From contig SUYC01000015.1 in NCBI GenBank assembly GCA_015060625.1, positions 1-64,000 on the forward strand: a DNA stretch of 64,000 nt. The letters run 5' to 3'. The notes beneath the pieces were generated by a model that saw only the letters and a list, made by a program, of their open reading frames with translations, was not told the origin of the DNA and made no database searches. A program made the translations under genes and the position numbers. Source of the DNA: Xylanibacter ruminicola (GTDB taxonomy: Bacteria; Bacteroidota; Bacteroidia; Bacteroidales; Bacteroidaceae). Below, one piece after another: positions 28,152 to 36,727 of this stretch (position 1 is the stretch's first letter; every line of letters starts with the position of its first letter).

Positions 28152-28180
28152 TTAGCAGGTTTTAATACGCTAACTCTTTT
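28150..28180 (+). terminator. Possible pantothenate-kinase terminator
   Basis: A 7-bp stem (28150-28156 with 28169-28175) followed by a short T run; it overlaps the 3' end of the convergent MFS gene. Confidence 0.45.
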
Positions 28181-29694
28181 CGCATCTCCTGTCCAAGCTT
28201 GTTCCAATATGGAATGCGCTTCAATGTAGAGCGTATGGGTTGTACATGCCACAGCATGAGTAGCAGCATGAACATACAGCCCATCAGGCATGTCGTGCCA
28301 TACAGGTATTTTATGGCCAACATGATGCTTTGTGGGGCATCTATCATCAGTCCGCGTGCAAAGTTGTCGGCTGTTTGGTAGTGCAGCAGATGACTGTATA
28401 TGCCACTGCTAATACTATCTACCACGCCATTGCGGATAAAAGCTGCTATTGTTAAACTCATAAAGAAATGCTGAAATGGCATCAGCTCCTCAAGATAGAT
28501 GGTGAGTACGCAAAAGAAGATGGCGTAGCCAAAAGTACGCACAAATGTTGGTATATAAAGTCGCTCGATGTTCAGTTCGGGTGTGATGTAGAAGTACATC
28601 ATCACCTGATAAGTCAGCATCAGTGCAAAGCCGATGGTGAGCAAAGGTGTGTACTTCAGGTGTAACATCTTCATCCACCATAAACAAAACAAACAGCCGC
28701 TTACTGATCCTATCCACCCTATGATGCTGAACTGTGACGAGGTGAGCATGCCGTAGTGCAAGATGCTTCCTGTGAATACGCTCTCTAGAGCGTTGTGGGT
28801 TGAGTTCATCCACTCTTCAACCACAAAGAAGAACAGAATAGCAGCCAAAGTTTTATACTTAAAGGCGCGTGGGTCGATATACGGATGGTGTATATGCGTC
28901 ATGCGTTTCCAGGCAAAGCATGCCGTGATGGGTAGTGTGCAAGCCACCGTGCGCCACATCCGCGAGTCGCTCCAGTTGTAGTACTCGCCATAAGTAAACA
29001 GCCAGATAACCTGGAGTACTGTTGCCGACCATAGTAGCAGGCCCAGCCAGTCGATAGCTAAAAACGGCAAGGGGCGCATAAAACGGAAATGCTGCGTACA
29101 GGTATAGATAAATATCAGTACCATCAGCAGCAGACTCACAATAAAATACTGCATGGCATGATAGTTCTCGCAGTAAAAGCTAAGTTGCTGCGATAGCCAA
29201 CCGGCAATACTCATGTCTCCCAATATGACGATGTAGAGCAACGGAAAAAATATCTCAAAGTCGCGCTTGGGCGTCATCCACAGTTGTATGTTGCTAAAGC
29301 ACTCAAAGGTGGCCATCAGCTTCATAAAGCAGCATGCGTAGGAGAGTACGCAGAGGATGGGTATCGACTCGGTGAACAGCGATAGTAGGATACACAGTAT
29401 CATGCCTGAGACTGAGAATAACAGTAGCGAGCGGTTGGTGAAGCGAAACTTCAAACGGAATAGTATGGGGAATGGCATGGCCACACCTACCACGCCGCAT
29501 AAAAAGATGAAGGTGGCATCCTCACGCATAATGCTTAGTGCTCCCATCATCTGGTGCATATTGCCCATGTAGGTAACGTTTACCAACTGAAATATCACGG
29601 CAAACAGCAGGTATATCCACGGTTGAAGCGCCTTGGGCACAAATGGTTTCATCATGGGCATCGCAAACGGACGCCCTATCATTGGATCGGCCAT
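28162..29694 (-). CDS. MFS transporter of the drug:H+ antiporter-2 type
   Basis: A 510-residue membrane protein with about 14 predicted helices, the layout of EmrB-type exporters. It is the last gene of a TolC-HlyD-MFS operon (one base after the HlyD gene), so it should be the inner-membrane pump of a tripartite efflux system. The sequence is strongly diverged from EmrB, and the usual GxxxGPxxGG motif C is not obvious, so the substrate is unknown. Confidence 0.8.
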   Translation of the reverse strand: MADPMIGRPFAMPMMKPFVPKALQPWIYLLFAVIFQLVNVTYMGNMHQMMGALSIMREDATFIFLCGVVGVAMPFPILFRLKFRFTNRSLLLFSVSGMILCILLSLFTESIPILCVLSYACCFMKLMATFECFSNIQLWMTPKRDFEIFFPLLYIVILGDMSIAGWLSQQLSFYCENYHAMQYFIVSLLLMVLIFIYTCTQHFRFMRPLPFLAIDWLGLLLWSATVLQVIWLFTYGEYYNWSDSRMWRTVACTLPITACFAWKRMTHIHHPYIDPRAFKYKTLAAILFFFVVEEWMNSTHNALESVFTGSILHYGMLTSSQFSIIGWIGSVSGCLFCLWWMKMLHLKYTPLLTIGFALMLTYQVMMYFYITPELNIERLYIPTFVRTFGYAIFFCVLTIYLEELMPFQHFFMSLTIAAFIRNGVVDSISSGIYSHLLHYQTADNFARGLMIDAPQSIMLAIKYLYGTTCLMGCMFMLLLMLWHVQPIRSTLKRIPYWNKLGQEMRKELAY

Positions 29695-29695
29695 A

Positions 29696-30733
29696 TCAAT
29701 AATCTACCTCACATTCTACATTTAACCCTGACAGCAGACGTTTTACATCGGTCTTGTTATTATCCTCGGTCAGCTCTATGCGTACTGGCACGCGCTGTTC
29801 TACTTTTACAAAATTTCCTGTTGCGTTATCTACAGGCATATTGCTGTAGCTTGCACCGCTGGCTGCCGAAATGCTTTTTACCACTCCTTTGAAGGTGACA
29901 CCTGGAATGGCGTCGGCCTCAAACTCAACTGCGGCCCCCACGCTTATATGATGCATCTGACTTTCACGATAGTTGGCGATGACCCATACTGTGTTCTGAT
30001 CGATGACATTCACCAGCAACTGTCCGGGCTGAACCAATTGTCCTACGTGTATGTCCTTTCTACCGATATAACCGTCGCAAGGTGCTGTAATAACGGTATA
30101 ACTGAGGTTCAGACGTGCCAGATTCAACTGCGCTTCGGCTACACTCTCGTTGGCTGCCGACTGTCCTAGGCGCTGCTGCTGTTCGCCCAGCACCATATGG
30201 GTGGCCTGCTGTCTGTTACGTGCAGCCTCGTATCTGGCGCGTGCAGCCTCGTATTGTGCCTTTACATGATCGTATTGCTGTCGGGTTACTGCCTCCTTTT
30301 GTAGCAGCTGCTCAAAGCGATGATAGTCTTTTTGGGCGTTCTCCATCTGTATGCGGGCTTCATCGATGCCTGCCGATGCCACACGCACGTTGCTTTGTGT
30401 GGTACTCATACCAGCCGATACTGCAGATGTGCCACTCTTTTGTCCCTTTACGCCAGCCTCGGCCTGTGCCAATGCCAATCGGAATTCGGCATCTTCGATA
30501 ACTACCAGTGTGTCACCCTTATGTACAAACTGAAATTCATCAAATCTTATCTCTTTGATAAAGCCTGGCACACGGGTGTTTACTGGCGACAAGTGGCGAT
30601 GCACCATTGCGTTGTCGGTATATTCGGTAGAGCCTAAGTGCACAAAACGGCTGCATACAAAAATAAAACCCAGCACCATCAGTGCCACTACTACTACATT
30701 ATAAGCTCTTAATGCTTGTTTTCTCTTATTCAT
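29696..30733 (-). CDS. HlyD/EmrA-family membrane-fusion protein
   Basis: A 345-residue periplasmic adaptor: one N-terminal helix (about 12-32), a first biotinyl-lipoyl half (VPGFIKEIRFDEFQFVHKGD), a long coiled-coil hairpin (about 85-205), the second lipoyl half (APCDGYIGRKDIHVGQ) and a beta-barrel domain. It links the MFS pump to the TolC-type channel encoded on either side. Confidence 0.9.
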   Translation of the reverse strand: MNKRKQALRAYNVVVVALMVLGFIFVCSRFVHLGSTEYTDNAMVHRHLSPVNTRVPGFIKEIRFDEFQFVHKGDTLVVIEDAEFRLALAQAEAGVKGQKSGTSAVSAGMSTTQSNVRVASAGIDEARIQMENAQKDYHRFEQLLQKEAVTRQQYDHVKAQYEAARARYEAARNRQQATHMVLGEQQQRLGQSAANESVAEAQLNLARLNLSYTVITAPCDGYIGRKDIHVGQLVQPGQLLVNVIDQNTVWVIANYRESQMHHISVGAAVEFEADAIPGVTFKGVVKSISAASGASYSNMPVDNATGNFVKVEQRVPVRIELTEDNNKTDVKRLLSGLNVECEVDY

Positions 30734-30753
30734 AATTTTCTATTTTTACTATT

Positions 30754-32064
30754 TTACAGTTCTCCTGCAATAAACTTCATTTTATAATACGCGTAGGCGA
30801 TATTGATGCGTGCATCGGCCTCGCTCAGCTCTGCGTCGAGCTTCATGTTACTGGCGTCGATCATATCTGTGATGAGTGCCAACTGATTCAGGTAGCGGTC
30901 GTTCACCACCTGATAGTTCTCTTGGGCTAGTTGTACGCTCTTTTGTTGTGTTTCCAACTCGATATAGCTTTGCAGATAGTTGGTGTAAGCTGCCTGCACC
31001 TGATTGTTAAGCTGCTCGGCTACAACGGCTTTCTGTTCGGCGGTTGCCAACTGATGCAACTTGGCCTGTTGCAGCTTTTTATTGCTTTTAAACAGCGATG
31101 AGAGCGAGTACTGTACGCCTACTCCCACAAACCAGATGTTCAGGTTTTTGTTGATGGGGGGCAGTTCAAAGGTGATGGGGCCGTTAAAGTTGTTCTGCGC
31201 AACGATAGCTACTTTGGGCAGGAGCTCGCTCTTAGCTAGGCGTACCTGTTGCTGTGCCATTTGTTCGCTCACACTTGCCATCTGCAACTGTGGACTAACG
31301 GCTTCGGCTGTTGTTTGCCAGTGGACCTCGCTCTCTTTATTAAATAAGGTGGTAGTCACATCGTCGGTGGGCTCAATCATCTGTGCTTCGCTAATGCCTA
31401 GTGTATTGCTCAACTGGTGGTTTATAATCTTGCGTGTGTTCTGCAGTTTAACCAGATTCAGACGCAACGTTTCCATTTGCATTTCGTAGCGTGTGATGTC
31501 GTTTTTTAGCGCCACGCCCTGCTCGTGCTTCTCGCGTATGTTGTCAATCAGCTTTTGCGTAAGGGCTATGTTGCTTTGTAACACCTGCTCGCGGTGAGCT
31601 GTCTTCTGCAAGTCAAGATATTGGCTCAATGCTACAAAACGCTGATTCTGTTCGTTCAGTGCCAGTCCCAGCGAAGCTTGTTCCACCCCTAGTTCTGCCA
31701 TTCTGATACCTGTAGTGATGGCACCGCCGGCATAGATGGTTTGCTGTGCATCTACCACAAACTGATTGCCAAAATGGGGGGATGCCAGGTTCTGCCAATC
31801 GCTGAAATCGCGGTCGGCCATCAGTGCATTACCCATGTAGCTGGCGCTCAGTTGTGCATTTACGTCTGGCAGTTGCTGACTCTTAGCAGCCTTCAGTCCC
31901 TCTTGTGCAGCAGCTACCGTGGTTCTGCTGGCTTTGATACTCTTGTTGTTTGTGCTAATTAGCCTGAATAGCTCATCAATCCCCATCTTGCGAGTGTTCT
32001 GAGCCTCGGCTGATACTGTAAAGGCGATTGCTATCGCCGTCATCCAAAAAAACTTCTTTTTCAT
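30754..32064 (-). CDS. TolC-family outer-membrane efflux protein
   Basis: A protein of about 436 residues with signal peptide MKKKFFWMTAIAIAFTVSAEA and two repeated halves of long alpha-helix with beta segments, as in TolC. I start it at the ATG at 32064, not the longer in-frame ATG, because the signal peptide begins there and the promoter box lies just upstream. First gene of the exporter operon, divergent from the AraC regulator. Confidence 0.9.
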   Translation of the reverse strand: MKKKFFWMTAIAIAFTVSAEAQNTRKMGIDELFRLISTNNKSIKASRTTVAAAQEGLKAAKSQQLPDVNAQLSASYMGNALMADRDFSDWQNLASPHFGNQFVVDAQQTIYAGGAITTGIRMAELGVEQASLGLALNEQNQRFVALSQYLDLQKTAHREQVLQSNIALTQKLIDNIREKHEQGVALKNDITRYEMQMETLRLNLVKLQNTRKIINHQLSNTLGISEAQMIEPTDDVTTTLFNKESEVHWQTTAEAVSPQLQMASVSEQMAQQQVRLAKSELLPKVAIVAQNNFNGPITFELPPINKNLNIWFVGVGVQYSLSSLFKSNKKLQQAKLHQLATAEQKAVVAEQLNNQVQAAYTNYLQSYIELETQQKSVQLAQENYQVVNDRYLNQLALITDMIDASNMKLDAELSEADARINIAYAYYKMKFIAGEL

Positions 32065-32085
32065 GTTATTTCTCAAATTCGCGTG

Positions 32086-32093
32086 CAAAGGTA
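32086..32093 (-). promoter_or_regulatory. Promoter -7 box of the exporter operon
   Basis: TACCTTTG on the minus strand, 21 bases before the tolC-like ATG; back to back with the regulator's promoter, 66 bases apart. Confidence 0.65.
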
Positions 32094-32159
32094 CGACGTT
32101 TTTTTGATACGTTTGCAAACAAAAATACGTCAGAATTTGTCAATTTGGGAAATAAATAC

Positions 32160-32167
32160 TACTTTTG
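32160..32167 (+). promoter_or_regulatory. Promoter -7 box of the AraC-type regulator
   Basis: TACTTTTG with TTTG at 32136-32139 (spacing 20). Only four bases separate it from the ATG: predicted leaderless mRNA. Confidence 0.65.
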
Positions 32168-32171
32168 CAGC

Positions 32172-32981
32172 ATGAATAGTGTATTTCTTGGGAAAATTAC
32201 CCCTGCCACCATCGATAGTCAGGTGCATGTTATCGATCATGGTTCCATTCTGTATTCGCAGTCTGGTACAGCCCGTGTAAGCATCAATTTCGACAGTTGG
32301 CAGTTGCAGGGGCACGATGTTCTCATTTTCTTTCCTGGCGATGTGGTAAAATGGGAAGTGATGGACGATAACTTTAGTGCCTTTGTTATTCGTTATAGCC
32401 ACGATATTCTACGTGCAGCCAGTTTAAATATCGAGCATGTGGTGTATGAGCAGTTGCGAGCTGATCGTCGCTGTGGTTATCGCGAGCTTATTGATGAGGT
32501 GGTTCATAGTATGTTTCGTATCTTCAATTTTTATTTTACACAAGAGCACTATAGCCTTACCGATCGTATAGTAACTTTGCACCTACAAGCTTTTTTCTTA
32601 GGTTTCTATGATTATCTGCAGGCCAACCCTCGTCATAATAACCAAGATAAGGGCACGCAGCGTACCGAGGAACTGTTTGGCAAGTTCATGCAACTGTTGG
32701 AGAATGATTTCAGGCAGGGACATGAGGTTAACTACTATGCCAATCGTATGTGTATCACCCGTAAATACTTAGGTGTTATTGTTAAGGGAAAGACCGGTTT
32801 TTCGCCTAAGCATATCATCGACGAATACCTGATGCTTCACCTGAAGCTTACTATGCGTACTTCAAAAGCCAGCCTTAAGCAGATTGCTGCCGATTACCAT
32901 TTTGCCGACCAGAGTGCCTTAACCCGCTATTTCAAATCGCATGCAGGCCTATCGCCTCAGCAGTTCAGAGGTGAATCATAA
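32172..32981 (+). CDS. AraC-family transcriptional regulator
   Basis: A 269-residue regulator: an N-terminal cupin-like sensor half (about 1-160) and a C-terminal AraC double helix-turn-helix (about 185-269) with KYLGVIVKGKTGFSPKHIID and SLKQIAADYHFADQSALTRYFKSH. I start at 32172 because an upstream extension would run through the divergent promoter. Its position, back to back with the efflux operon, makes it the likely regulator of that operon. Confidence 0.9.
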   Translation: MNSVFLGKITPATIDSQVHVIDHGSILYSQSGTARVSINFDSWQLQGHDVLIFFPGDVVKWEVMDDNFSAFVIRYSHDILRAASLNIEHVVYEQLRADRRCGYRELIDEVVHSMFRIFNFYFTQEHYSLTDRIVTLHLQAFFLGFYDYLQANPRHNNQDKGTQRTEELFGKFMQLLENDFRQGHEVNYYANRMCITRKYLGVIVKGKTGFSPKHIIDEYLMLHLKLTMRTSKASLKQIAADYHFADQSALTRYFKSHAGLSPQQFRGES

Positions 32982-33005
32982 GCCGAGCGCCAGGCCAAGC
33001 GCGAC

Positions 33006-33046
33006 GCCAAAAAAACAAACAAAAAGTCGTTTTTGTTTTTTTAGCG
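33006..33046. terminator. A/T-rich hairpin after the araC-like gene
   Basis: Near-symmetrical A-run and T-run arms (AAAAAAACAAA and TTTTTGTTTTTTT) around AGTCG, with imperfect GC-rich ends; a plausible terminator for the regulator. Confidence 0.45.
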
Positions 33047-33077
33047 CCAATAACTTGCAACTTTCAAATATCTTTCG

Positions 33078-33085
33078 TATATTTG
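33078..33085 (+). promoter_or_regulatory. Promoter -7 box of the OmpA-like operon
   Basis: TATATTTG, 48 bases before the ATG at 33134. Confidence 0.6.
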
Positions 33086-33133
33086 CCCCAATTCTAATCG
33101 TTAGCATATTATTTATACTAAAACTAAAAGCTT

Positions 33134-34405
33134 ATGAAAAAACTATTATTACTATTGTTGGCTATGGTTGCTTTTAGTGCAACGGCCGATGCGCAGGGCT
33201 TTCTGAAGAAGCTAAAGGATAAAGCCCTCGAAAAAGCAAAAGACAAGATTGAGAACAAGGTTGAGCGCACCGTTGATAAGGAGATGGATGCAGTGCTCGA
33301 CGGTAAAAAGGGCCAGAAAAACTCGAAAGCTAAAAACCAGGCCGACGATGCCGAAGCGGTCGACGACACCCCCGATGCCGTAGGTCAGAACCAGAAGAGC
33401 GACTTTGTTCGTGGTAGCGTCATTCTGTTCCAAGACGACTTCGCTAACGAACAGATGGGTGAGTTCCCCTCAAAATGGGATGTCAGTGATGGTAGCTTGG
33501 AGACAGCCTCTATTAATGGTAAGAAGTATGCGCATAGTAATGCCCCCGACTCACGATTCTCGCCGCTGATGGAGAATATGAAGTCGTACCTGCCCGATGT
33601 GTTCACCCTCGAGTGGGATGAGTTCTTCTGTAAGGCTGGCGAAATCCCCGATTTCCCCGTCGAGTTCCAGTTCCTTGATGCAAGTGGCAACCAAACGGGC
33701 CATATCTATCTGCGCTATCGCCCAGGTAACCCCGATTGTTACGGCAACTATACCTTTAAGAAAGGTGGTGGTGTCGATCAGAATGTTGGTGGCAGTTTAG
33801 ATTGGGATCATTTAGCAAAATTTACCAAGGTAGGTCAGTGGAACCACTTTGCCATTTCGTTCAACAAGCGCGCCTTTAAATTCTACCTCAACGGTAATCG
33901 CATCATCAATCTGCCTAATGTAGCTGCCCCCGCTCGTTTCGAGTTCATTATCCAGGACGAGAATCCCTATCGAGGTGTAGCTAATGTGGTGCTTGCCAAA
34001 GGTGCTGTTGAGCTCTATCAGCGTCAGGCTACCGATCTCTCTGCCGTTGAGAAAGCCATCGCCGAGACGGGTAAGTTCGTCACCAATAACATCCTGTTCG
34101 AGACGGGCAAGGCTACCCTGAAGCCCGAGTCGATGGAAGAGATTCAGAAGGTGGCCGACTATATGAAGAAGAACCCCAGTGTGCGTTTCGAGGTGCAGGG
34201 CCATACCGATAATCAGGGCTCCGATAAAATCAACGATCCCCTTTCGCAGCAGCGTGCCGAGGCCGTTGTAAAAGCCCTTGCTCAGTTAGGTTGCGACGAG
34301 TTCAACCTCCGTGCCGTAGGCAAAGGCAGTCACGAACCCGTAGCCGATAACAAGACCGATGCCGGTCGTGCCAAGAACCGCCGTGTAGAGTTTATTAAGA
34401 AATAA
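33134..34405 (+). CDS. OmpA-domain exported protein with LamG-like middle
   Basis: A 423-residue exported protein: signal peptide ending TADA, an amphipathic basic helix starting QGFLKKLKDKALEK, a charged linker, a beta-sandwich (about 95-290) that looks like a concanavalin/LamG fold (FQDDFANE, WNHFAISFNKRAFKFYLNG), and a C-terminal OmpA peptidoglycan-binding domain (about 310-423, with VQGHTDNQGSD and RAEAVV). It probably ties an outer-membrane or surface structure to the cell wall. Eleven bases before the next exported gene. Confidence 0.88.
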   Translation: MKKLLLLLLAMVAFSATADAQGFLKKLKDKALEKAKDKIENKVERTVDKEMDAVLDGKKGQKNSKAKNQADDAEAVDDTPDAVGQNQKSDFVRGSVILFQDDFANEQMGEFPSKWDVSDGSLETASINGKKYAHSNAPDSRFSPLMENMKSYLPDVFTLEWDEFFCKAGEIPDFPVEFQFLDASGNQTGHIYLRYRPGNPDCYGNYTFKKGGGVDQNVGGSLDWDHLAKFTKVGQWNHFAISFNKRAFKFYLNGNRIINLPNVAAPARFEFIIQDENPYRGVANVVLAKGAVELYQRQATDLSAVEKAIAETGKFVTNNILFETGKATLKPESMEEIQKVADYMKKNPSVRFEVQGHTDNQGSDKINDPLSQQRAEAVVKALAQLGCDEFNLRAVGKGSHEPVADNKTDAGRAKNRRVEFIKK

Positions 34406-34416
34406 CAAGTACCGAT

Positions 34417-36018
34417 ATGAAAAAACACTTAGTAATGCTGGCTGCCTTGCTCATGATGGGCACAGCAGGCGCCAATGCTCAGGGATTTCTGGGCAAACTA
34501 AAACAAAAGGCACAGCAAGCCGTTATCGGTAAAAAAGCAACTGCCGAGATAAGCGAGGCTGTGCAGGACGAGAGCGATGAGCCTGCCGACCCATCTAAGT
34601 TGGCTGTGGCCGCTGGCGACGATATCGTGCCTAAGCGTAAAACCCCTACAGTTACGTGGGATGGAACCTTTACCCCCTCATCGGCCTCGTCGGCTTCGGC
34701 TTTGATGGCCGAACTGCCACAGTTGCCATCGGCCGAGAAGATGGCCCGCAGCACCATGGAGGAGCGCGATGCCTATGCACTTAAGATAGCCCGCGTTGTG
34801 GCCCGTGCCGAGCAGTTGCAGGAGGGTGCCAACGGATGCTCCGATGCCGATATGGAAGCCCTGCGCCAAAAGTGGGAGCGCAAAGTGCAGGATATGTTTG
34901 GCCTTACCAAAGAGGAGATGGCTATCCTGAACGATGAGAACGCGCCCGACTCGAAGAAGGAGCCCATCCAGCAAAAAGTGATGGCTAAAATCATGGGTGG
35001 CAATGTTAACATGAGCGAGATGGAACGCTTTGAGAAGATGAGCGAGAAAGAGCAAGAGGCTTACATCAAGGCTCACCCCGATTTTGTACAGAAGATGCAG
35101 AAGATGGCCATGAATGCTGGCAACTTTAGCAAGCAGATGCAGCAAACTACAGGTGCCCTTACAGGCTATGAGGCTAAGGTGGGACAGCTGGCTCAAAACT
35201 TTGCTAAGGTGATTACGCGCGAGGCCAATCACGATTACAGTGCCATTGGCAAAAAGTACGATAGTAAGTTGCAGAAGCTTTACGAGCAGATATGTGGTAT
35301 AGATGATGCAGCCAAGATTGATGCCCTTTATGATGAGGCTGATCAGCTGCTATACAACTATCGTTTAGAGGCTGCCAAGGAGTATCGCGCCTCGCTGCTG
35401 CGCCTGATTTCCGAGCACAAGAAGTTTGCTGCCGAATATACCCGCTTGTCGCGTGAGGTGGTTGCCAGTGGCGATCTGCCAGAATGTGCCATCGGTCGTG
35501 CCGACCTGAATAGCGTGATTGCCGTGGGCAACATCTTAGACCAGGCCTATAAGGATCTGCCCGAGCTGCAGGCATCGCCCGTTTGTCAGGAAACCGTCTA
35601 CGAACTGCCAAAAGGCTGGACATTTGGTGCCTGGGAGTGCCGTGGCTACATTGGTGGCGTAAACGATTTTAAATCACCTGGTGGCAACTGGCCTTTGTTG
35701 GCCCAGAACGCTGAGGCTGGCGAGTATGCAGTAGTCGAGAATGGCAAGTTCCGCAAGATTAACGAGGATGAGCTGAAGGCCATTAATAAAAAGGCCGATG
35801 CCCGACTGAAGAAGGGCGCTAATTCAGGCACTAACCCACCTTATGGTGTTTATAAGAGTCGTAGTGGCAAGCGCGTTGTAGAGTACTCTAAAACGGGCGA
35901 GATTATCCTGAATGGTATGACTACCTACGCTCCAGCGGCCTTCACTGCTAACCCCGATCGTTTAGAGTGGATTATCTTCGATGAGGGTAAGATTGTAAAG
36001 TGTACTTACAAACTGTAA
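34417..36018 (+). CDS. Hypothetical exported protein
   Basis: A 533-residue protein with a signal peptide (MKKHLVMLAALLMMGTAGANA) and no recognised domain. The mature N-terminus QGFLGKLKQKAQQ closely echoes that of the OmpA-like protein encoded before it. The middle (about 100-370) is helical and charged; the C-terminal 150 residues are beta-prone. Sandwiched between an OmpA-like and a lysozyme-fold gene (11-base and 1-base gaps), so it probably acts with them at the cell wall. Confidence 0.7.
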   Translation: MKKHLVMLAALLMMGTAGANAQGFLGKLKQKAQQAVIGKKATAEISEAVQDESDEPADPSKLAVAAGDDIVPKRKTPTVTWDGTFTPSSASSASALMAELPQLPSAEKMARSTMEERDAYALKIARVVARAEQLQEGANGCSDADMEALRQKWERKVQDMFGLTKEEMAILNDENAPDSKKEPIQQKVMAKIMGGNVNMSEMERFEKMSEKEQEAYIKAHPDFVQKMQKMAMNAGNFSKQMQQTTGALTGYEAKVGQLAQNFAKVITREANHDYSAIGKKYDSKLQKLYEQICGIDDAAKIDALYDEADQLLYNYRLEAAKEYRASLLRLISEHKKFAAEYTRLSREVVASGDLPECAIGRADLNSVIAVGNILDQAYKDLPELQASPVCQETVYELPKGWTFGAWECRGYIGGVNDFKSPGGNWPLLAQNAEAGEYAVVENGKFRKINEDELKAINKKADARLKKGANSGTNPPYGVYKSRSGKRVVEYSKTGEIILNGMTTYAPAAFTANPDRLEWIIFDEGKIVKCTYKL

Positions 36019-36019
36019 A

Positions 36020-36727
36020 ATGGTAGGTTTGCGCTATCTCATACTGTGGTTGCTGCTCTTTATGGGCAGCACCACTGTTTTTTCCACACGTTATCAAAAA
36101 GTGTTTGGTAGCGATTGGACCTCGGCAGCACGTTATGTGGCCGATCACCACGCCGAGTGGCAGCAGGAGTTTGCGCCCTTTGGTGTGGATGCACGTTTGG
36201 CCGAGGCTATCGTGTTTCCAGAGCTTATCCGCTATTCCATGTGGCAGGACGAGATAGAGCGAGCCGCCGTTAATGGCCTTTATGTTACCAAAGGCAGCCA
36301 AGGTGCCGACTTCTCTATTGGTCGGTTCCAGATGAAACCCTCGTTTGCCGAGCAGGTAGAGCAGGCGTGGAACCGTTCTTCGTTATCCAAGCAATACGGC
36401 TTTGTGTTCAACCTGCAGCCCAACAACCAAGCCCGTCGCTCGCGCATTCGCCGACTCTCCACCATGCAAGGCCAGTGTCGTTATCTGGCCATTTTTATCT
36501 TGTTACAACAGCAGCGCCATCCCCAGTTGTCCCGTTTGTCGCACAAGGACCAGGTGCGATTCTTAGCCACCGCCTATAACCGCTCCTTTACCGCCTCCTA
36601 TAGTCAGATACGCAAAATGCAGCACCACCGCCATTACCACACCGATGTTATCAAAACCCGTAGCACCCGCCTTTACTGCTATGCCGATATCGCGTATTAC
36701 TATTTTTCCATTACATCAGCAGGATAG
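36020..36727 (+). CDS. Lysozyme-fold (transglycosylase-like) exported protein
   Basis: A 235-residue protein with an N-terminal signal helix. VFPELIRYS, then a stretch ending FSIGRFQMKPSFAE, resembles the catalytic Glu and the G-x-x-Q-x motif of SLT-type transglycosylases; LATAYNRSF would correspond to the AYN(A/G)G element. The resemblance is distant. It starts one base after the preceding stop, and its last 28 bases overlap the convergent ATPase gene. Confidence 0.65.
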   Translation: MVGLRYLILWLLLFMGSTTVFSTRYQKVFGSDWTSAARYVADHHAEWQQEFAPFGVDARLAEAIVFPELIRYSMWQDEIERAAVNGLYVTKGSQGADFSIGRFQMKPSFAEQVEQAWNRSSLSKQYGFVFNLQPNNQARRSRIRRLSTMQGQCRYLAIFILLQQQRHPQLSRLSHKDQVRFLATAYNRSFTASYSQIRKMQHHRHYHTDVIKTRSTRLYCYADIAYYYFSITSAG

